Shown: positions 15,072-26,122 of the stretch, one piece after another
Position numbering within the stretch: the stretch's first letter is position 1
Layout of the letters: every line of letters begins with the position of its first letter
Assembly (NCBI RefSeq): GCF_002286785.1
Contig: NZ_MUJY01000154.1
Span: forward strand, 1 to 64,000
Source of the DNA: Pseudomonas sp. PIC25
GTDB lineage: Bacteria > Pseudomonadota > Gammaproteobacteria > Pseudomonadales > Pseudomonadaceae
Direction of reading: 5' to 3'
DNA: 64,000 bases
Position numbers and translations under genes: made by a program
Notes under the pieces: model-generated
What the model saw: the letters and a program-made list of their open reading frames with translations, nothing else
Databases searched by the model: none
What the model was told of the DNA's origin: nothing

Positions 15072-15627
15072 GCTGGCCTCTTACGTTGGACAGCAGGAGC
15101 ATCCTGCCATCATTCAAATACGCTTTCATTCCCTGTGCCGTGGTCACCCCGTTGGCGGCCTCGATTCTAACGGCTTGCTGGGTCTGCGCATATTCCTTCT
15201 CGGGGAACACGGTCAGACGGCTGGTGGTGAGAATGGTCGGGCGGCCCTTGGCATCGGTGCGTTCGACGCGGACGGCTTCGATCAGCTCGACTTCCTGGCC
15301 TTCGGGGGCGACTTCGCCGCGGTCGCTGCGCACGTGCCAGGGCAATTCAGTGCCGCGATAGAGCAGCAGGTCCGGCTTGTTCAGCAGGGTGATGTCCGTG
15401 GCCTTGACGTGCTCCAGTCTGTCGGCGCGCATCTCGTAACGAAGTTTGCCGTCCTCCTGGAATTGCACGCTGCGTGCATTGATCGCATAGAAGTCGATGG
15501 CGCTTTCGTCGACGGCTGCGACGGGGCGGTCCAGAAAGCTTTCCGGGCGAATGTTCCAGTAGCCCACGGCGGCCAGCAGGGCCGCGATCAGGCTGAGCAG
15601 GACGATGAAGCGCAGTTTACGCAGCAT
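15058..15627 (-). CDS. lptC: LPS export protein LptC
   Basis: The 189-residue protein has one N-terminal membrane anchor (residues 6-24, LRFIVLLSLIAALLAAVGYW) and a periplasmic OstA-like domain that receives LPS from LptB2FG and passes it to LptA. It starts 8 bases downstream of kdsC and overlaps lptA. Family identity rests on the position and on the MRADRLEHVKATDITLL block. The length is normal. Confidence 0.94.
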   Translation of the reverse strand: MLRKLRFIVLLSLIAALLAAVGYWNIRPESFLDRPVAAVDESAIDFYAINARSVQFQEDGKLRYEMRADRLEHVKATDITLLNKPDLLLYRGTELPWHVRSDRGEVAPEGQEVELIEAVRVERTDAKGRPTILTTSRLTVFPEKEYAQTQQAVRIEAANGVTTAQGMKAYLNDGRMLLLSNVRGQHEVR

Positions 15628-15635
15628 GGTCGACC

Positions 15636-16160
15636 TTACAGATAGGCGGCCTGGGCGGCTTCGAGGCTGCCTTGGGCACGCATGATCAGTTCGCAGAATT
15701 CCCGGGCGGCACCTTCGCCGCCGCGAGCCTGGGTCACGCCGTGGGCGTGCTGGCGAACGAAGGCATCGGCGCTCGCTACGGCCATGCCCAGGCCGACGCG
15801 GCGGATCACCGGCAGGTCGGGCAGGTCGTCGCCGAGGTAGGCGACCTGCTCGTAGCCGAGGCCGAGCTCGCTGAGCAGTTCGTCGAGTACCGCCAGTTTG
15901 TCTTCCCGGCCCTGGTAAAGATGTTGAATACCAAGATTCTGCGCACGTCGCTCGACCACCGGGGTCTTGCGTCCACTGATGATGGCGGTGCGCACGCCGG
16001 AGTTGATCAGCATCTTGATGCCGTGGCCGTCCAGGGTGTTGAACGTCTTGAATTCGCTGCCATCGGTGAGGAAGTAGAGGCGGCCGTCGGTGAGGACACC
16101 GTCCACGTCGAAGATCGCCAGCTTGATTGCCTTGGCGCGTTGCGACAGGTCGAGGCTCAT
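15636..16160 (-). CDS. kdsC: 3-deoxy-D-manno-octulosonate 8-phosphate phosphatase
   Basis: This 174-residue HAD-superfamily phosphatase has the nucleophile motif FDVDGVLTDG (D18, D20). The later motifs are IISGRKTP and YLGDDLPDLP. It releases phosphate from KDO-8-phosphate, the last step before KDO activation for LPS core synthesis. The ATG at 16160 overlaps the kdsD stop by one base, so the two consecutive pathway enzymes are co-translated. Confidence 0.96.
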   Translation of the reverse strand: MSLDLSQRAKAIKLAIFDVDGVLTDGRLYFLTDGSEFKTFNTLDGHGIKMLINSGVRTAIISGRKTPVVERRAQNLGIQHLYQGREDKLAVLDELLSELGLGYEQVAYLGDDLPDLPVIRRVGLGMAVASADAFVRQHAHGVTQARGGEGAAREFCELIMRAQGSLEAAQAAYL

Positions 16161-17134
16161 TACATGACTCCCGCGCGCAGCAGGTCGTGCATGTTCAAGG
16201 CACCGATCGGCCGGTCGTCCTTGTCGGTCACCACCAGGGCATTGATCTTGAAGTCTTCCATGATTTTCAGAGCCTCGGCGGCGAGCATTTCCGGGAGAAT
16301 GGTCTTGCCGTGCACCGTCATCACTTCGTCGATGCTGGCCTGGCGGACGTCGATGCCGCGGTCCAGCGTGCGACGCAGATCGCCGTCGGTGAAGACGCCG
16401 GCCAGGCGTCCGTCCTGCTCCAGTACCACGGTCATGCCGAGGCCTTTCTCGGTCATTTCCAGCAGCGCTTCGCGCAGCGATGTGCCGCGTTGAATGCGGG
16501 GCAGGCGCTCACCGCTGTGCATCACATCCTCCACCTTGAGCAGCAGGCGACGGCCGAGCGCGCCACCCGGATGGGAGAACGCGAAGTCTTCGGCGGTGAA
16601 GCCGCGTGCTTCGAGCAGCGCGATGGCCAGGGCGTCGCCGAGGACCAGACTGACGGTCGTCGAAGAGGTCGGCGCCAGGTTCAGCGGACAGGCTTCCTGC
16701 GGGACACGGGCATCCAGGTTGACTTCCGCTGCCTTGGCCAGCGGCGAGTCCGGGTTGCCGGTCATGCTGATGAGCGTGATGCCGAGACGTTTGATCAGCG
16801 GCAGGAGGGTCACGATCTCGGCGGTGGACCCGGAGTTGGACAGGGCCAGAACGATGTCGTCGCGGGTGATCATGCCCATGTCGCCGTGGCTGGCTTCGGC
16901 CGGGTGTACGAAGAAGGCGGGAGTGCCGGTACTGGCCAGGGTGGCGGCGATCTTGTTGCCGATGTGCCCGGATTTGCCCATGCCGACCACCACGACGCGC
17001 CCCTTGCAGGCCAGCAGCAGCTTGCAAGCCCGCTCGAAATCGCCATCGATGCGGGAGAGCAGGGCCTCGACGGCTTCGAGTTCGAGGCGGATGGTGCGTT
17101 GAGCGGACTGGATCAGGCTGCTGGGCTGGCTCAT
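16160..17134 (-). CDS. kdsD: Arabinose-5-phosphate isomerase
   Basis: The 324-residue protein carries an N-terminal SIS sugar-isomerase domain (VVVVGMGKSGHIGNKIAATL, HPAEASHGD, LSNSGSTAEI) and two C-terminal CBS domains. It interconverts ribulose-5-phosphate and arabinose-5-phosphate, the first committed step to KDO. The start MSQPSSLIQSAQ at 17134 matches relatives. An upstream open frame to 17365 runs into the promoter region of the divergent mla operon and is rejected. Confidence 0.96.
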   Translation of the reverse strand: MSQPSSLIQSAQRTIRLELEAVEALLSRIDGDFERACKLLLACKGRVVVVGMGKSGHIGNKIAATLASTGTPAFFVHPAEASHGDMGMITRDDIVLALSNSGSTAEIVTLLPLIKRLGITLISMTGNPDSPLAKAAEVNLDARVPQEACPLNLAPTSSTTVSLVLGDALAIALLEARGFTAEDFAFSHPGGALGRRLLLKVEDVMHSGERLPRIQRGTSLREALLEMTEKGLGMTVVLEQDGRLAGVFTDGDLRRTLDRGIDVRQASIDEVMTVHGKTILPEMLAAEALKIMEDFKINALVVTDKDDRPIGALNMHDLLRAGVM

Positions 17135-17256
17135 GGGTAAATGGCTGTGCTGAACGAAAAGGCGACGATTATACCGGCAAAGGAGAATTCGCTCACCTTT
17201 CTTGGTGCAGAACATCTGCGAAGCTGTCTCCAGGCTGAACAAAGACCTTTCCAGCC

Positions 17257-17286
17257 TTGGGGCACCCAGTGCAGCGATGTTATAGT
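17257..17286 (+). promoter_or_regulatory. Candidate promoter of the mla operon
   Basis: TTGGGG (17257-17262) and TATAGT (17281-17286) are separated by 18 bases, about 95 bases upstream of mlaF. The -10 match is good and the -35 match weak. No other convincing promoter is seen in the 245-base divergent gap to kdsD. Confidence 0.35.
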
Positions 17287-17379
17287 GCGCGGCTTGTCCG
17301 GCCGGCCCGGCAGGCGGGTGCGGTGTCCCCATTGCGGGTCGCGGCGTCTGCCAGGGAGGCTGCATCGATAGGAGTCCAG

Positions 17380-18189
17380 ATGAGCGCCGAGAACGACTAT
17401 GCGGTCGAACTGAAGGGCGTGACCTTCAAGCGCGGTGCGCGCAGTATCTTCAACAACGTCGACATCCGAATCCCGCGCGGCAAGGTAACGGGGATCATGG
17501 GGCCGTCCGGCTGCGGCAAGACGACCCTGCTGCGCCTGATTGCCGCCCAGCTCAAACCATCCGCCGGCGAAGTATGGGTCAACGGACAGAACCTGCCCAG
17601 GTTGTCGCGCAGCGAATTGTTCGACATGCGCAAGCAGATGGGTGTCCTGTTCCAGAGTGGCGCCCTGTTCACCGATCTCGATGTGTTCGAGAACGTGGCC
17701 TTTCCCCTGCGGGTGCACACCAAGCTGCCGGACGAAATGATCCGCGACATCGTGTTGATGAAGCTGCAGGCGGTCGGGTTGCGGGGTGCCATCGAGTTGA
17801 TGCCGGATGAGCTGTCGGGTGGCATGAAGCGCCGCGTGGCGCTGGCTCGTGCCATCGCGCTGGACCCGCAGATTCTCATGTACGACGAGCCTTTCGTGGG
17901 ACAGGACCCGATTGCCATGGGCGTTCTGGTGCGCCTGATCCGTCTGCTCAACGACGCGTTGGGTATCACCAGCATCGTGGTGTCCCATGATCTCGCCGAG
18001 ACGGCCAGCATTGCCGACTACCTGTTCGTGGTGGGGGATGGCCAGGTACTCGGGCAGGGCACGCCGAAAGAGTTGATGAATTCCGATAACCCGCGTATCC
18101 GCCAGTTCATGCAAGGCACGCCGGATGGCCCGGTGCCTTTTCACTATCCGGCGCCTGATTACCGCGACGATCTTCTGGGGGGGCGCTGA
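17380..18189 (+). CDS. mlaF: Phospholipid transport ABC ATPase MlaF
   Basis: The 269-residue ATPase has Walker [10 protein letters not shown], signature LSGGMKRR and Walker B ILMYDEPF. With MlaE, MlaD and MlaB it forms the inner-membrane complex that moves phospholipids between the membranes and keeps the outer leaflet asymmetric. The ATG at 17380 follows AGGAG with a 5-base gap. A longer frame from 17257 is a GC-rich extension into the promoter. The stop overlaps the mlaE start. Confidence 0.96.
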   Translation: MSAENDYAVELKGVTFKRGARSIFNNVDIRIPRGKVTGIMGPSGCGKTTLLRLIAAQLKPSAGEVWVNGQNLPRLSRSELFDMRKQMGVLFQSGALFTDLDVFENVAFPLRVHTKLPDEMIRDIVLMKLQAVGLRGAIELMPDELSGGMKRRVALARAIALDPQILMYDEPFVGQDPIAMGVLVRLIRLLNDALGITSIVVSHDLAETASIADYLFVVGDGQVLGQGTPKELMNSDNPRIRQFMQGTPDGPVPFHYPAPDYRDDLLGGR

Positions 18190-18986
18190 TGCGCAAGACA
18201 TCCGTGCTCGAACGCATCCGCCTGCTCGGCAAGGCGGGTATCGACGTGGTCGAGGCAATGGGCCGCTCGACTCTGTTCCTGTTGCATGTGCTGTTCGGCC
18301 GGGACGGTGCGGGCAACGGCTTTCAGTTGCTGGTGAAGCAACTGTATGCGGTGGGCGTGCTGTCCCTGGCGATCATCGTGGTGTCCGGGATTTTCATCGG
18401 CATGGTGTTGGCGCTGCAGGGCTACAACATCCTGGTCGACTATGGCTCCGAACAGGCCGTCGGACAGATGGTGGCGCTCACGCTGTTACGTGAGCTGGGG
18501 CCGGTCGTAACCGGTCTGCTGTTCGCCGGGCGTGCCGGCTCCGCGCTGACCGCCGAGATCGGCAATATGAAATCCACCGAGCAGCTTTCCAGTCTGGAGA
18601 TGATCGGCGTCGATCCGCTCAAGTACGTGATCGCGCCGCGCCTGTGGGCCGGTTTCATTTCCATGCCGCTGCTGGCGATGATCTTCAGCGTGGTCGGCAT
18701 CTGGGGTGGAGCGATGGTCGCGGTGGACTGGCTCGGCGTCTATGAAGGCTCGTTCTGGGCCAATATGCAGAACAGTGTCGATTTTTCCGAAGACGTGCTC
18801 AACGGCGTGATCAAAAGCATCGTCTTCGCCTTCGTCGTGACCTGGATCGCCGTGTTCCAGGGCTACGACTGCGAGCCGACCTCGGAAGGGATCGGTCGCG
18901 CAACGACTCGAACCGTGGTCTACGCCTCGCTGGCCGTGCTGGGCCTGGACTTCATCCTGACCGCCTTGATGTTTGGAGACTTCTGA
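18189..18986 (+). CDS. mlaE: Phospholipid transport permease MlaE
   Basis: The 265-residue integral membrane protein has about five hydrophobic segments and the conserved MlaE block [33 protein letters not shown]. It is the permease of the Mla ABC complex. It overlaps mlaF by one base and mlaD by one base, so all three are translated together. The length is typical of the family. Confidence 0.96.
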   Translation: MRKTSVLERIRLLGKAGIDVVEAMGRSTLFLLHVLFGRDGAGNGFQLLVKQLYAVGVLSLAIIVVSGIFIGMVLALQGYNILVDYGSEQAVGQMVALTLLRELGPVVTGLLFAGRAGSALTAEIGNMKSTEQLSSLEMIGVDPLKYVIAPRLWAGFISMPLLAMIFSVVGIWGGAMVAVDWLGVYEGSFWANMQNSVDFSEDVLNGVIKSIVFAFVVTWIAVFQGYDCEPTSEGIGRATTRTVVYASLAVLGLDFILTALMFGDF

Positions 18987-19456
18987 TGCAAATCCGCACC
19001 CTGGAAATCGGTGTCGGCCTGTTCCTCCTGGCCGGGTTGCTGGCCTTGCTGTTGCTGGCGCTGCGGGTCAGTGGCCTGTCGGTGGGCAATAACGGCGATA
19101 CCTACAAGCTCTATGCATATTTCGACAACATTGCCGGTCTAACCGTCAGGGCCAAGGTCACCATGGCTGGCGTCACCATCGGCAAGGTGACGGCGATCGA
19201 CTTGGATCGCGACAGCTTCACCGGTCGCGTGACTATGGAAATCGAGGACCGTGTCGACAACCTGCCGGTGGATTCCACCGCGTCGATCCTCACTGCCGGC
19301 CTGCTCGGCGAGAAATACGTCGGCATCAGCGTGGGCGGCGAGGACGAGTTGTTGAAGGATGGGGGCACCATCCAGGACACCCAATCGGCGCTGGTGCTGG
19401 AGGACCTGATCGGCAAGTTCCTGATCAACTCGGTCAATAGAGAACAACCCAAGTGA
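18986..19456 (+). CDS. mlaD: Phospholipid-binding MCE-domain protein MlaD
   Basis: This 156-residue protein has an N-terminal membrane anchor (about residues 8-28) and one MCE domain (YFDNIAGLTVRAKVTMAGVTIGKV). The MCE domains form a hexameric ring that channels phospholipid between the permease and the periplasmic carrier MlaC. It starts within the mlaE stop codon. The C-terminus ends shortly after the MCE domain, as usual. Confidence 0.95.
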   Translation: MQIRTLEIGVGLFLLAGLLALLLLALRVSGLSVGNNGDTYKLYAYFDNIAGLTVRAKVTMAGVTIGKVTAIDLDRDSFTGRVTMEIEDRVDNLPVDSTASILTAGLLGEKYVGISVGGEDELLKDGGTIQDTQSALVLEDLIGKFLINSVNREQPK

Positions 19457-19467
19457 GGACGTCTTTC

Positions 19468-20115
19468 ATGATCTCTGTTTTGCGTCGCGGCCTGCTGGTG
19501 ATGCTGGCCGTTCTTCCTCTTTTCGCCGTGGCTGCGCCGAGTGCGCATCAGGTCGTGCAGCAGACGACCGACGAGTTGCTCAGCGACCTGAAAGCGAACA
19601 AGGATGCCTATCGCAGCAATCCCAGTGCGTTCTACGATGCCTTGAACCGTATTCTCGGCCCGGTGGTGGATGCCGATGGCATTTCCCGCAGCATCATGAC
19701 CGTCAAATACTCGCGGAAGGCCTCGCCGGAGCAGATGAAGCGCTTCCAGGAAAACTTCAAGCGCAGCCTGATGCAGTTCTACGGCAATGCGCTGCTGGAG
19801 TACGACAATCAGGACATCCGCGTCCTGCCGGCCAAGCAGGAAGGTGCCGACCGCACCAGCGTCGGTATGGAAGTGCGCGACAGCAAGGGGACGGTCTACC
19901 CGGTCTCCTACACGCTGGTGAAGATCGACGATCAATGGATGCTGCGTAACGTGATCATCAATGGCATCAACATCGGCAAGCTGTTCCGCGACCAGTTCGC
20001 CGATGCCATGCAGCGCAACGGCAACGATCTCGACAAGACCATCGATGGTTGGGCCGAAGTGGTGGCCAAGGCCAAGAATACCGAGGAAGGCCAAAAGGCT
20101 GCCGGTCATGAGTGA
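19468..20115 (+). CDS. mlaC: Periplasmic phospholipid carrier MlaC
   Basis: The 215-residue protein has a signal peptide (MISVLRRGLLVMLAVLPLFAVAA) and a Tol-Tol-Ttg2/MlaC domain (NRILGPVVDADGISRSIMTVKYSRKASPEQ). It shuttles phospholipid between the outer-membrane MlaA complex and MlaFEDB. ATG 19468 is preferred, with GAGG nine bases upstream. A GTG at 19453 would add five residues. It overlaps mlaB by 8 bases. Confidence 0.94.
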   Translation: MISVLRRGLLVMLAVLPLFAVAAPSAHQVVQQTTDELLSDLKANKDAYRSNPSAFYDALNRILGPVVDADGISRSIMTVKYSRKASPEQMKRFQENFKRSLMQFYGNALLEYDNQDIRVLPAKQEGADRTSVGMEVRDSKGTVYPVSYTLVKIDDQWMLRNVIINGINIGKLFRDQFADAMQRNGNDLDKTIDGWAEVVAKAKNTEEGQKAAGHE

Positions 20116-20416
20116 GGCGAGCGTCAGCCTGGGGGCGAACGGCGAGCTGAGGCTGGCCGGCGTTCTCGATTACAGCACGGGGCCAGCGCTCCGGGCCGAG
20201 GGCCAGGCGCTGGTTCGTCGCAGCGAGTCTTCCGAAGTCGTGTTGGACTGCTCCGCCGTGGAGAAATCCAGCAGCGTGGGGCTGGCCCTGCTGCTGGCGT
20301 TCATGCGTGATGCCGAGGCGGCAGGCAAGAGCGCCAGGGTGCGTGGCCTGCCCGCTGACATGCGGCAGATTGCCCAGGTGTCCGAGTTGCTCGAGCTCTT
20401 GCCGCAGGAGGCTTGA
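20108..20416 (+). CDS. mlaB: STAS-domain protein MlaB
   Basis: This 102-residue single STAS domain contains LDCSAVEKSSSVGLALLLAF, typical of anti-sigma-antagonist-like folds. It is the small subunit that stabilises MlaF in the Mla complex. The ATG at 20108 overlaps the mlaC stop and is followed by the terminator at 20438-20488, closing the mlaFEDCB operon. Confidence 0.92.
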   Translation: MSEASVSLGANGELRLAGVLDYSTGPALRAEGQALVRRSESSEVVLDCSAVEKSSSVGLALLLAFMRDAEAAGKSARVRGLPADMRQIAQVSELLELLPQEA

Positions 20417-20437
20417 GCGACTCGAGCCGAAGAGGAA

Positions 20438-20488
20438 GCCCTCCGTCCGGGGCCCGCGTTGCGGGGTTCGCAGGCGGAGGGCTTTTTT
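20438..20488 (+). terminator. Rho-independent terminator of the mla operon
   Basis: The stem GCCCTCCG (20438-20445) pairs with CGGAGGGC (20475-20482) across a 29-base GC-rich loop and is followed by six T residues. It separates mlaB from ibaG. Confidence 0.8.
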
Positions 20489-20494
20489 GTATGA

Positions 20495-22060
<1,566 letters not shown>

Positions 22061-22172
22061 GAATAGTCGGGCGGGGTTTTCGCCTCGCTCGATGTTCGGA
22101 TTTCCGGAGCCGCCTGGCGGCTCTTGTTGGGCCTGGAGCCGCTATCCGGGCCCGTTTCGAAGGACGCAGTTC

Positions 22173-22805
22173 ATGTTGACCATCGCGCTGTCCAAGGGCC
22201 GCATTCTCGACGATACCCTGCCGCTGCTGGCCGCAGCCGGCATCGAGCCGACCGAGAATCCGGAAAAGAGCCGCAAGCTGATCATCCCCACCACACAGGA
22301 GGATGTACAGCTGTTGATCGTTCGCGCCACCGACGTGCCGACCTATGTCGAGCATGGTGCCGCCGATCTCGGCGTGGCCGGCAAGGACGTGTTGATGGAA
22401 TACGGTAGCCAGGGGCTTTATGAGCCGCTGGACCTGAAGATAGCCAACTGCAAGCTGATGACCGCCGGCAAGGTAGGCGCGCCGGAACCGAAAGGGCGCC
22501 TACGCGTGGCCACCAAGTTCGTCAACGTTGCCAAGCGCTATTACGCCGAGCAGGGCCGTCAGGTCGAGGTAATCAAGCTGTACGGCTCCATGGAGCTGGC
22601 CCCGCTGGTCGGTCTCGCCGACAAGATCATCGACGTCGTGGATACCGGCAATACGCTGCGTGCCAATGGCCTCGAACCGCAGGAGCTGATCGCCACCATC
22701 AGCTCGCGGCTGATCGTCAACAAGGCATCGATGAAGATGCAGCACGGGCGTATCCAGGCGCTGATCGATACCCTGCGCGAGGCCGTGGAGCGACACCGGG
22801 CCTGA
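22173..22805 (+). CDS. hisG: ATP phosphoribosyltransferase, short form
   Basis: This 210-residue enzyme couples ATP and PRPP in the first step of histidine synthesis. It lacks the C-terminal regulatory domain of long HisG, so it needs the partner HisZ, which is encoded elsewhere. The motif [14 protein letters not shown] is the PRPP-binding loop. The start [11 protein letters not shown] at 22173 is chosen over an in-frame ATG at 22092 that adds a Pro/Gly-rich extension. It lies between murA and hisD. Confidence 0.97.
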   Translation: MLTIALSKGRILDDTLPLLAAAGIEPTENPEKSRKLIIPTTQEDVQLLIVRATDVPTYVEHGAADLGVAGKDVLMEYGSQGLYEPLDLKIANCKLMTAGKVGAPEPKGRLRVATKFVNVAKRYYAEQGRQVEVIKLYGSMELAPLVGLADKIIDVVDTGNTLRANGLEPQELIATISSRLIVNKASMKMQHGRIQALIDTLREAVERHRA

Positions 22806-22977
22806 CCTCGCCGCGACGCCAGTCGCGCGGTCGCCCTGGATGGGGCGGCCATGCCGAAAACGCAGGAGCATCTTCGGCCCGCCTATCCGTGTCATAGCCA
22901 AATTTTCTCGGGTGCCCGCACGGTGGGCTTGGTAGTCTAGCGGCGCCCGAGACATGCCATCACTGTGAGGCCACGCT

Positions 22978-24288
22978 ATGACCGCTCCAATCACCATCCG
23001 CCGTCTCAACGCTGCCGATCCGGATTTTGCGCGTCATCTGGATCATCTGTTGTCCTGGGAAAGCGTGTCGGACGAAGCGGTCAACCAGCGCGTGCTGGAT
23101 ATTATCCAGGCGGTGCGAGAGCGCGGCGATGCGGCCCTGGTCGAGTTCACCCAACGTTTCGACGGGCTCGAGGTCGCTTCCATGGCCGATCTGATCCTGC
23201 CGCGCGAACGTCTGGAACTGGCACTGACCCGGATCACCCCGGCGCAGCACGAGGCCCTAGAGAGCGCCGCCGCACGGGTACGCAGCTACCACGAGAAGCA
23301 GAAGCAGGATTCCTGGACTTACACCGAGGCCGACGGCACCGTCCTCGGGCAGCAGGTCACCCCGCTGGACCGTGCCGGCCTCTACGTGCCGGGCGGCAAG
23401 GCCTCCTATCCCTCGTCGGTGCTGATGAACGCCATTCCGGCCAAGGTCGCCGGTGTCGCCGAGGTCGTCATGGTGGTACCGACCCCACGTGGCGAGGTGA
23501 ACGAGCTGGTACTGGCTGCCGCCGCCATCGCCGGGGTCGACCGGGTCTTCACCATCGGTGGCGCCCAGGCCGTCGCCGCGCTGGCCTATGGCACCGAGAG
23601 CGTGCCCCAGGTGGACAAGATCGTCGGTCCGGGCAATATCTATGTGGCGACCGCCAAGCGTCACGTGTTCGGCCAGGTTGGCATCGATATGATCGCCGGG
23701 CCTTCGGAAATCCTCGTCGTGTGCGACGGGCAGACCGATCCGGACTGGATCGCCATGGACCTGTTCTCCCAAGCCGAGCACGACGAGGATGCCCAGGCGA
23801 TCCTGGTCAGCCCGGACGCGGAATTCCTCGACCGGGTCGCCGAGAGCATCGGTAAGCTGCTGCCGACCATGGAGCGCGCCGAGATCATCCGCACGTCTCT
23901 GGAAGGCCGCGGTGCCTTGATCCAGGTGGCCGACATGGCCCAGGCGATCCAGGTGGCCAACCGCATTGCGCCCGAACATCTTGAGCTGTCCGTAGCCGAC
24001 CCGCAGCAGTGGCTGCCGCAGATCCGCCATGCCGGTGCGATTTTCATGGGGCGCTACACCGCCGAAGCGCTGGGCGATTACTGCGCCGGACCGAACCACG
24101 TTCTGCCGACGTCAGGGACCGCCCGTTTCTCATCGCCGTTGGGTGTCTACGACTTCCAGAAACGCTCGTCGATCATCTTCTGCTCGGCCGACGGGGCCTC
24201 CGCATTGGGCAAGACCGCCTCGGTGCTGGCCCGTGGCGAGTCGCTGACGGCTCATGCGCGCAGCGCCGAATATCGCATCAAGAACTAG
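22978..24288 (+). CDS. hisD: Histidinol dehydrogenase
   Basis: The 436-residue zinc enzyme oxidises histidinol to histidine in two NAD-dependent steps. Family signatures include [24 protein letters not shown], the [14 protein letters not shown] loop, and [14 protein letters not shown] and [11 protein letters not shown] with metal and catalytic residues. It is separated from hisG by 172 bases without a gene. The length is typical. Confidence 0.98.
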   Translation: MTAPITIRRLNAADPDFARHLDHLLSWESVSDEAVNQRVLDIIQAVRERGDAALVEFTQRFDGLEVASMADLILPRERLELALTRITPAQHEALESAAARVRSYHEKQKQDSWTYTEADGTVLGQQVTPLDRAGLYVPGGKASYPSSVLMNAIPAKVAGVAEVVMVVPTPRGEVNELVLAAAAIAGVDRVFTIGGAQAVAALAYGTESVPQVDKIVGPGNIYVATAKRHVFGQVGIDMIAGPSEILVVCDGQTDPDWIAMDLFSQAEHDEDAQAILVSPDAEFLDRVAESIGKLLPTMERAEIIRTSLEGRGALIQVADMAQAIQVANRIAPEHLELSVADPQQWLPQIRHAGAIFMGRYTAEALGDYCAGPNHVLPTSGTARFSSPLGVYDFQKRSSIIFCSADGASALGKTASVLARGESLTAHARSAEYRIKN

Positions 24289-24292
24289 CGGC

Positions 24293-24317
24293 AAGCTTCA
24301 AGCGAAAAGCTTCAAGC
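24293..24317. repeat. Short direct repeat between hisD and hisC
   Basis: AAGCTTCAAGC occurs twice at a 14-base spacing (24293-24303 and 24307-24317) right after the hisD stop. This kind of AGCTTCAAGC/GCTTGAAGCT element is scattered in Pseudomonas intergenic DNA. A related stretch, CTTGCAGCTTGTAGCT, lies just before the RNase P gene. Confidence 0.6.
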
Positions 24318-24443
24318 AGATGGGAGCGCCTGGCGATACCGTCTGCCGCACCGGATTTCACGCTTTGTAGGATGGGGCGGGCCGCGCAGGTGAGTGCAGC
24401 GATACCCATCAGTCCATGAACGTATTCGAGGAGAGAAGGGCAG

Positions 24444-25499
24444 ATGAGCAGATTCTGGAGCCCTTTCGTCAAGGACCTGGTGCCCTATGTGCCGGGTGAA
24501 CAGCCGAAGCTGGCCAAGCTGGTCAAGCTCAATACCAACGAGAACCCCTACGGCCCCTCGCCCAAGGCGCTCGCCGCCATGCAGGCCGAGCTGGGTGACA
24601 GCTTGCGCCTGTACCCCGATCCGAACGGCGAGCGGTTGAAGCAGGCAGTGGCTGATTATTATGGCGTCCAGACCAGCCAGGTCTTCGTCGGCAATGGGTC
24701 GGACGAGGTGCTGGCGCATGCCTTCCATGGCTTGTTCCAGCACGGCAAACCGCTGCTGTTTCCGGACGTCACCTATAGCTTCTATCCGGTCTATTGCGGA
24801 CTATACGGCATCGACTACGAAGCCTTGCCGCTGGATGAGCAATTCCAGATTCGAGCCGAAGACTATGCGCGGCCGAATGGCGGCATCATCTTCCCGAACC
24901 CCAACGCACCAACCGGTTGCCTGCTGCCGTTGGAAGCCATCGAACGCATCCTGCAGGCCAACCCGGACAGCGTGGTGTTGGTAGATGAGGCCTACATCGA
25001 CTTCGGTGGCGAGACGGCTATCGCGCTGGTGGACCGCTATCCGAATCTGCTGGTCACCCAGACACTCTCCAAGTCGCGCTCCCTGGCCGGATTGCGGGTC
25101 GGTCTGGCGGTAGGACATGCAGACTTGATCGAGGCGCTGGAGCGGATCAAGAACAGCTTCAACTCCTATCCGCTGGACCGCATGGCGATGGCCGGCGCGG
25201 CGGCGGCCTTCGAGGATCGGGCTTATTTCGAGCAGACTTGCCGGCAGGTCATCGCCAGCCGCGAGGCGGTGGTGGCCGGGCTGCAGGGCCTGGGTTTCGA
25301 GGTGCTGCCATCGGCGGCCAATTTCGTCTTCGCCCGCCATCCGGGGAAAGACGCCGCCCAGTTGGCGGCGGCATTGCGCGAGCAGGGCATCATCGTGCGT
25401 CACTTCAAGCAGGCGCGGATCGCCCAGTTCCTGCGCATTACAATCGGTGCGCCGGAGCAGAACCAGGCGCTGCTCGATGCGTTGAAAGGTCTGGTCTGA
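24444..25499 (+). CDS. hisC: Histidinol-phosphate aminotransferase
   Basis: The 351-residue PLP enzyme of the aminotransferase I/II fold converts imidazole-acetol phosphate to histidinol phosphate. It shows [11 protein letters not shown] at the N-terminus, the [10 protein letters not shown] aspartate region, and the PLP lysine in [14 protein letters not shown]. The ATG at 24444 has GGAGAGAAGGGCAG upstream. It is in the same direction as hisG and hisD but 155 bases downstream of hisD. Confidence 0.97.
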   Translation: MSRFWSPFVKDLVPYVPGEQPKLAKLVKLNTNENPYGPSPKALAAMQAELGDSLRLYPDPNGERLKQAVADYYGVQTSQVFVGNGSDEVLAHAFHGLFQHGKPLLFPDVTYSFYPVYCGLYGIDYEALPLDEQFQIRAEDYARPNGGIIFPNPNAPTGCLLPLEAIERILQANPDSVVLVDEAYIDFGGETAIALVDRYPNLLVTQTLSKSRSLAGLRVGLAVGHADLIEALERIKNSFNSYPLDRMAMAGAAAAFEDRAYFEQTCRQVIASREAVVAGLQGLGFEVLPSAANFVFARHPGKDAAQLAAALREQGIIVRHFKQARIAQFLRITIGAPEQNQALLDALKGLV

Positions 25500-25501
25500 G
25501 A

Positions 25502-25531
25502 TTCCCCACCAGGGTGCGCCCCGGTGGGGAA
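25502..25531. terminator. Hairpin between convergent hisC and VirK-like gene
   Basis: TTCCCCACC (25502-25510) pairs with GGTGGGGAA (25523-25531). It lies 2 bases after the hisC stop and 3 bases beyond the stop of the opposite gene, so it can serve both strands. The U-tract is poor. Confidence 0.5.
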
Positions 25532-25534
25532 ATG

Positions 25535-25966
25535 TCATTTCGCTGCGACGAAGCCTACGCCGTTACCGATGGCGCATTCGAACGAAACCTGGTTGACCAG
25601 ACTGTAGTCGGGCAGGTTGAAAATGGTGGATGTGAAGGTGATGGAGCCATCCTGGCGTACGCGATAGCGCAGGATCTGGTTGATCGGCTTGCCCTGGCTG
25701 GAAACGGTGACATGGGTATCGGCGAACGACAGGGTCGAATCGACGACCCGGTAGGACTCGATGCTGGTCAGGCCGCCCACCGTTTGCGAAGCCGCTTGCC
25801 CTTCGTTGCTGGGTGTGCAGCGTCTGAGATCGATGGTCACGGCGACGCGCTTGCCCCTGTCGAGAGCGTCGATGATAGAGGCTTGATCGTTCAAGGCGCG
25901 GGGTTGCGCATGGGCCGCTGTGGCGAAAGCCAGGGTGACGGCGGAGAGAAGGATCGTCGTTTTCAT
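25535..25966 (-). CDS. Secreted protein, VirK-family-like
   Basis: The 143-residue protein has a signal peptide (MKTTILLSAVTLAFATAAHA, cleavage before Q21). The mature part has ALDRGKRVAVTIDLRRC, SFADTHVTVSSQGKPINQILRYRV and FECAIGNGVGF, which resemble VirK (Pfam VirK) proteins of unknown function. The two cysteines probably form a disulfide in the periplasm. The family call is from memory of the pattern. I do not recall a gene here in PAO1, so it may be lineage-specific. Confidence 0.7.
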   Translation of the reverse strand: MKTTILLSAVTLAFATAAHAQPRALNDQASIIDALDRGKRVAVTIDLRRCTPSNEGQAASQTVGGLTSIESYRVVDSTLSFADTHVTVSSQGKPINQILRYRVRQDGSITFTSTIFNLPDYSLVNQVSFECAIGNGVGFVAAK

Positions 25967-26122
25967 TGTGGAATCTCCCTATACGGATGGTCGGGCCGGC
26001 GCTCCTCGTGAGAGTGGCGGCGACGGACACCGTACAGGGACGATTGCAGGTTTCGATGTGAGGTTTCCCGAGTTCCCTGTGTGAAATGGTTGGGTATTTC
26101 GCGGCAGGGATTCAGGGTGATA

